64,000 nucleotides of DNA from contig NZ_LT985748.1 of the NCBI RefSeq assembly GCF_900290115.1, forward strand, positions 315,120 through 379,119. The letters are read 5' to 3'. Positions 61,063 through 64,000 of the stretch are shown piece after piece; position 1 is the first letter of the stretch, and every line of letters begins with the position of its first letter. The notes below the pieces were generated by a model. That model did not search any database. It was not told the origin of the DNA and saw only the letters and a list, made by a program, of their open reading frames with translations. The position numbers were made by a program, and so were the translations under genes. This DNA is from Alistipes sp. Marseille-P5061 (GTDB taxonomy: Bacteria > Bacteroidota > Bacteroidia > Bacteroidales > Rikenellaceae).

Positions 61063-62369
61063 GCCTTTGTCTCGTTTTTGCGGAGCGGCAGACGCACGGT
61101 GAACTCCGCTTCGGTCTCGATGATTTCGATGTCGCTCCCCGTGATGAGCATCCAGCGGCTGCGCAGGTTGCGCAGACCGATGCCCGTCGAGGGCTCCTGC
61201 TCGAGCTTCGGGATGCGGGGATTCGACACCACCAGCACGCTCCCTTCGGTGCGGATGGAGATGTGGAAGGGTCGGTTGCGCGTGATGGCGTTGTGCTTGA
61301 CGGCATTGCCGATGAGCGGCTGCAGCGAGAGGGCCGGCAGCAGCCACGAGCGGTACTCGTCGGCCACGTCGACATCGAAGAAGAGCTTGTCGGCATAGCG
61401 GATTTTGAACAGATAGCCGTATGCCTCGGCAAACCGCAGCTCCTCGCTCAGCGGCACGAGCGTGCTCTGACCGTTCTGGATGATGTAGCGGAACGTATAG
61501 GAGAGCTGGTCGATGTAGGTCAGCGCCTTCTCTCCGTCGCGTTCGCGCACGAGCATGGCCAGCGAGTTGAGCGAGTTGAAAAAGAAGTGGGGGTTGATTT
61601 GACCAACGAGCATGTTGTAGCGCGTCGTCAGATTCTCGTTCTTCAGCCGTTCGTTCTCCAGCACGACGGCCTGCCGCTGCGAGATGAGCACGTAGATGCG
61701 GCCGTAGAGCACCGAGACCACCACGGCGAACGAACACTTGAGCAGCAGCAGGTAGTCGAGCATCCGCCCGCTCATGAAGTTGAACATGATGCGCCCCGTA
61801 TGCCATTGCGTGACGGGGGCAATCAGGTAGAGCAGCACCGCCGCCACGAGGCACCAGAGCGAGCGTTTGACAAAGCCGCGCGAGGTGTAGCGGTGACGGG
61901 CCGAGGTGAGAATCGAGAGCAGGATGAACGACACGACCAGGTAGTAGAGCAGCTGGAGCAGCATCTCGACCGTCCGCGACGGCCGGTTGAACAGCGCGCT
62001 GTAGTCGAACTCCACGCCGTTGCGGTAGCGGATGTCGGAGATGAGGGGATGGCCCCCCTCGCGTCCCCGGACGGAGAGGTCGGCGACGATGCGGTCGCCG
62101 TCTTCGAGCCCGAGCCTCCGGATGCGCGTCTGCGGCACGTAGACGCTGTCGCCGTTTTCATAGACCAGATAGCCGTGTCCGTCGGGGCTCACCGAGAGCC
62201 GTCCGGTCTCGCGCCGCTCGACAATCCGCGCCTTGCCGGGCTGCGGCTTGCCGAGTTCGCGCTGGTCGACCAGATAGAGCAGCAGGTAGGAGAAATTGAC
62301 CACCAGGCTGATTGCCACAGCAACCAGCAGGTTGAGAATCACGGCCGAATATTTCGGATGGAGCCCCAT
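61059..62369 (-). CDS. LytS-type sensor histidine kinase
   Basis: 436 residues. One N-terminal membrane helix (about 8-33), an exported loop of about 100 residues with beta character (about 40-130), three more helices (about 135-225), then a His_kinase domain whose phospho-accepting His is His261 in GQINPHFFFNSLNSL, followed by a HATPase domain (LQPLIGNAVKHNAI, GIGLRNLRSR). This is the LytS/YehU class that works with LytTR regulators. It is translationally coupled to that regulator and lies 18 bases after the hexapeptide-protein gene. Confidence 0.92.
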   Translation of the reverse strand: MGLHPKYSAVILNLLVAVAISLVVNFSYLLLYLVDQRELGKPQPGKARIVERRETGRLSVSPDGHGYLVYENGDSVYVPQTRIRRLGLEDGDRIVADLSVRGREGGHPLISDIRYRNGVEFDYSALFNRPSRTVEMLLQLLYYLVVSFILLSILTSARHRYTSRGFVKRSLWCLVAAVLLYLIAPVTQWHTGRIMFNFMSGRMLDYLLLLKCSFAVVVSVLYGRIYVLISQRQAVVLENERLKNENLTTRYNMLVGQINPHFFFNSLNSLAMLVRERDGEKALTYIDQLSYTFRYIIQNGQSTLVPLSEELRFAEAYGYLFKIRYADKLFFDVDVADEYRSWLLPALSLQPLIGNAVKHNAITRNRPFHISIRTEGSVLVVSNPRIPKLEQEPSTGIGLRNLRSRWMLITGSDIEIIETEAEFTVRLPLRKNETKA

Positions 62370-62387
62370 GTCGTTCCGTCTGCGGGG

Positions 62388-62921
62388 TTACTCCTCCTTC
62401 GTGTACCACGACGCATAGAGCATGTAGTCGTGGGCCGTCCGGCGGATGATTTCGTCACGCTGCTCGGGCGTCACCTCCTTGACCTTGCGGGCCGGGACAC
62501 CGGCGTAGACCGAGTTGGGCTCCAGCTGGGCGTTGGAGAGCACCAGCGCATTGGCCGCAATGATGCAGCCCGAGGGGACGTGGGCATTGTCGAGGATGGT
62601 GGAGCCCATGCCAATGAGGCAGTTGTCCTCGATGATGGCTCCGTGGATGGTTGCGTTGTGACCCACCGAGACGTCGTTGCCGATGATGGTCTGCGAGGGG
62701 TGCTTCGCCTTGTCGTAAATCGTGTGGAGCACCACACCGTCCTGGATGTTCGTACGGTCGCCGATGACGATTTTGTTCACATCGCCGCGCAGCACGGTGT
62801 TGTACCAAATCGAGCAGTCGTGACCGATGGTCACATCGCCCAGGATGACGGCCGTCTCGGCCACAAAGGTGTTCTCGCCAATGACGGGCTCGTGCCCGCG
62901 TACTTTTCGAATCAGTGCCAT
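62388..62921 (-). CDS. Gamma-carbonic-anhydrase-like hexapeptide protein
   Basis: 177-residue left-handed beta-helix protein (YrdA/PaaY/gamma-CA family). Hexapeptide repeats with [LIV]GxxxxI turns run from about 25 to 150. Metal-binding histidines appear in VVLHTIYD (about 64-71) and VGHNATIHG (about 85-93), in the positions of the Cam/CcmM zinc site. Some members are carbonic anhydrases, but others are acetyltransferase-like or of unknown role, so the activity remains open. It is upstream of the LytS gene. Confidence 0.9.
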   Translation of the reverse strand: MALIRKVRGHEPVIGENTFVAETAVILGDVTIGHDCSIWYNTVLRGDVNKIVIGDRTNIQDGVVLHTIYDKAKHPSQTIIGNDVSVGHNATIHGAIIEDNCLIGMGSTILDNAHVPSGCIIAANALVLSNAQLEPNSVYAGVPARKVKEVTPEQRDEIIRRTAHDYMLYASWYTKEE

Positions 62922-63005
62922 ATTGAAAATGTCGTTTTTGTATACGTGTTTCGTTTCATGTCTTTCGGAGGGGGGCGGCCCGGCCGCATCGGGCAGGGTA
63001 GCGGA

Positions 63006-63782
63006 CTACTCCTCCTTCTTGGCCTGCTGCCAGAGCGCCTCCATCTGGTCGAGGGTCATGTCGTGCAGCATGTGGCCCTCGGCGGCGGCGTGCTCCTCCA
63101 TGTAGTTGAAGCGGCGGATGAACTTCTTGTTCGTCCGTTCGAGCGCCGCCTCGGGGTCGACGCCGTAGAGACGGCAGGCGTTGATGAGCGCGAAGAAGAG
63201 GTCGCCGAACTCGCCCTCGAGCCGTTCGTGGTCTTTCGAGTTGATTTCGGCCTCGACCTCGGCGGTCTCCTCCTTGACCTTGGCCCAGACATCCTCGCGG
63301 CGCTCCCAGTCGAAGCCCGTCGCGGCGGCCTTTTCGCCCACGCGGTAGGCCTTGACCATCGCCGGCAGCGAACGGGGCACGCCGCCCAGCGTGCCGCTCT
63401 TGCGCTTCTTCTTGCGCAGTTTGAGCGCCTCCCAGTTCTCCTTCACCTCGTCGGGCGTATTGGCGTGGATGTCGCCGTAGACGTGCGGATGGCGGTAGAT
63501 GAGTTTGTCGCACAGCGCATTGGCCACGTCGGCAAAGTCGAACGCGCCCTGCTCCTCGCCCAGTTTCGAGTAGAAGACCACGTGGAGCAGCAGGTCGCCC
63601 AGCTCCTCCTTGATGCCCTCCATGTTGTGGTCGAGAATCGCATCGGCCAGTTCGTAGGTCTCCTCAATCGTGTTGCTCCGCAACGAATCGAATGTCTGTT
63701 CGCGGTCCCACGGGCATTCGCGGCGCAGGGTGTTCATCACCTCCAGCAGCCGGGCCGTGGCCTCCAAACGTTTGTCTTCCAT
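63006..63782 (-). CDS. mazG: Nucleoside triphosphate pyrophosphohydrolase MazG
   Basis: 258 residues with two tandem MazG domains. The first shows LRRECPWDREQTFDSLRSNTIEETYELADAI (from about 19) and EELGDLLLHVVFYSKL (about 59-74), and the second EETAEVEAEI and EGEFGDLFFALINA (near 192-205), including the EExxE/ExxD metal-binding helices. MazG hydrolyses (d)NTPs and house-cleans aberrant nucleotides. The start at 63782 matches the family N-terminus; the frame upstream lacks family similarity. Confidence 0.93.
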   Translation of the reverse strand: MEDKRLEATARLLEVMNTLRRECPWDREQTFDSLRSNTIEETYELADAILDHNMEGIKEELGDLLLHVVFYSKLGEEQGAFDFADVANALCDKLIYRHPHVYGDIHANTPDEVKENWEALKLRKKKRKSGTLGGVPRSLPAMVKAYRVGEKAAATGFDWERREDVWAKVKEETAEVEAEINSKDHERLEGEFGDLFFALINACRLYGVDPEAALERTNKKFIRRFNYMEEHAAAEGHMLHDMTLDQMEALWQQAKKEE

Positions 63783-63910
63783 AGGATTGAATATCTTTGA
63801 ATCGTCTGTTTCACACTTCCTGTCCGCATCCGGACGCACTCCGCCGGGAGGTCTCCGTGCGGCTGCCGTCCGCATGACGGCCGGAGCGCTCCTTCGCTCC
63901 ATAATTGAGG

Positions 63911-63946
63911 CAAAGTTACGAATTCGGCGGAAAAAATATAACTTTG
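63911..63946. promoter_or_regulatory. Divergent -7 boxes of mazG and the right-edge gene
   Basis: TAACTTTG on the minus strand (63918-63911) and on the + strand (63939-63946) face away from each other. The first would give mazG a leader of roughly 120 bases. Confidence 0.45.
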
Positions 63947-63973
63947 CACGAGACAAAAACACCCATTTTCCCC

Positions 63974-64000
63974 ATGAAAATACGTCATCTGCTCTCTGCG
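63974..64000 (+). CDS. Start of an exported protein, cut by the window edge
   Basis: Only nine codons are visible (MKIRHLLSA), 28 bases after a -7 box. The basic-then-hydrophobic start suggests a signal peptide; nothing more can be said. Confidence 0.45.

Overview
The window looks like a chromosomal segment of a high-GC gut Bacteroidales species, probably Alistipes (Rikenellaceae). This is an inference from several features seen in the sequence: GC-rich codon use, Bacteroidetes-type -7 boxes (TAnnTTTG) before many genes, and family-typical genes such as a FeoA-FeoB fusion, PorV/PorQ, DUF3276/PUR, DUF4491, PopT and a histone H1-like Hc1 protein. No rRNA, tRNA or CRISPR array was seen.

Layout. 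1-7.7 kb: FeoAB start, LrgA/LrgB pair, cyclophilin, PorV/PorQ-like barrel, LMW phosphatase, then a YtfJ-like / BamA-like barrel / phosphoethanolamine transferase run that suggests envelope work. 7.8-16.5 kb: Hc1, fabG, glyA, DUF2461, inositol monophosphatase, M20 dipeptidase, NlpE-like lipoprotein, phosphoglucosamine mutase, nucleoside phosphorylase. 16.5-22 kb: a same-strand run of dnaN, an ExoX-like exonuclease, a LysM/binding-protein fusion, rex, a short FAD synthase and a thioesterase. 22-33.3 kb: htpG, nitroreductase, aldose epimerase, trxA, dnaE, DUF2007, a secreted TonB-domain protein, aroE and popT.

33.3-37.6 kb is a visibly AT-richer insert: tyrosine recombinase, a coupled RhuM-like protein, a Crp/Fnr regulator, a SugE/Gdx-type SMR exporter and an MFS exporter. 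A 10-bp direct repeat lies near both composition boundaries. 37.6-38.2 kb holds no convincing gene but contains a roughly 300-bp tract that is about 84% pyrimidine on the + strand. It lies directly downstream of, and is purine-rich in the sense of, a PUR-domain nucleic-acid-binding protein gene. This is the most striking signal in the window.

38.6-49.5 kb (all minus strand): S41 protease, hisS, ettA, rubrerythrin, and a TolC/HlyD/two-permease export operon that lacks its own ATPase. 49.6-51.9 kb: a RibD-like protein with its two domains in reversed order, overlapping a metallophosphoesterase gene. 52.2-56.6 kb: two paralogous porin-like proteins flanking a DUF4491 membrane protein, then a CapA-like lipoprotein. 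56.6-64 kb: a large TonB-type outer-membrane barrel, a Spy-like periplasmic protein, a LytS/LytTR two-component system, a gamma-carbonic-anhydrase-like protein, MazG, and the first codons of another exported protein.
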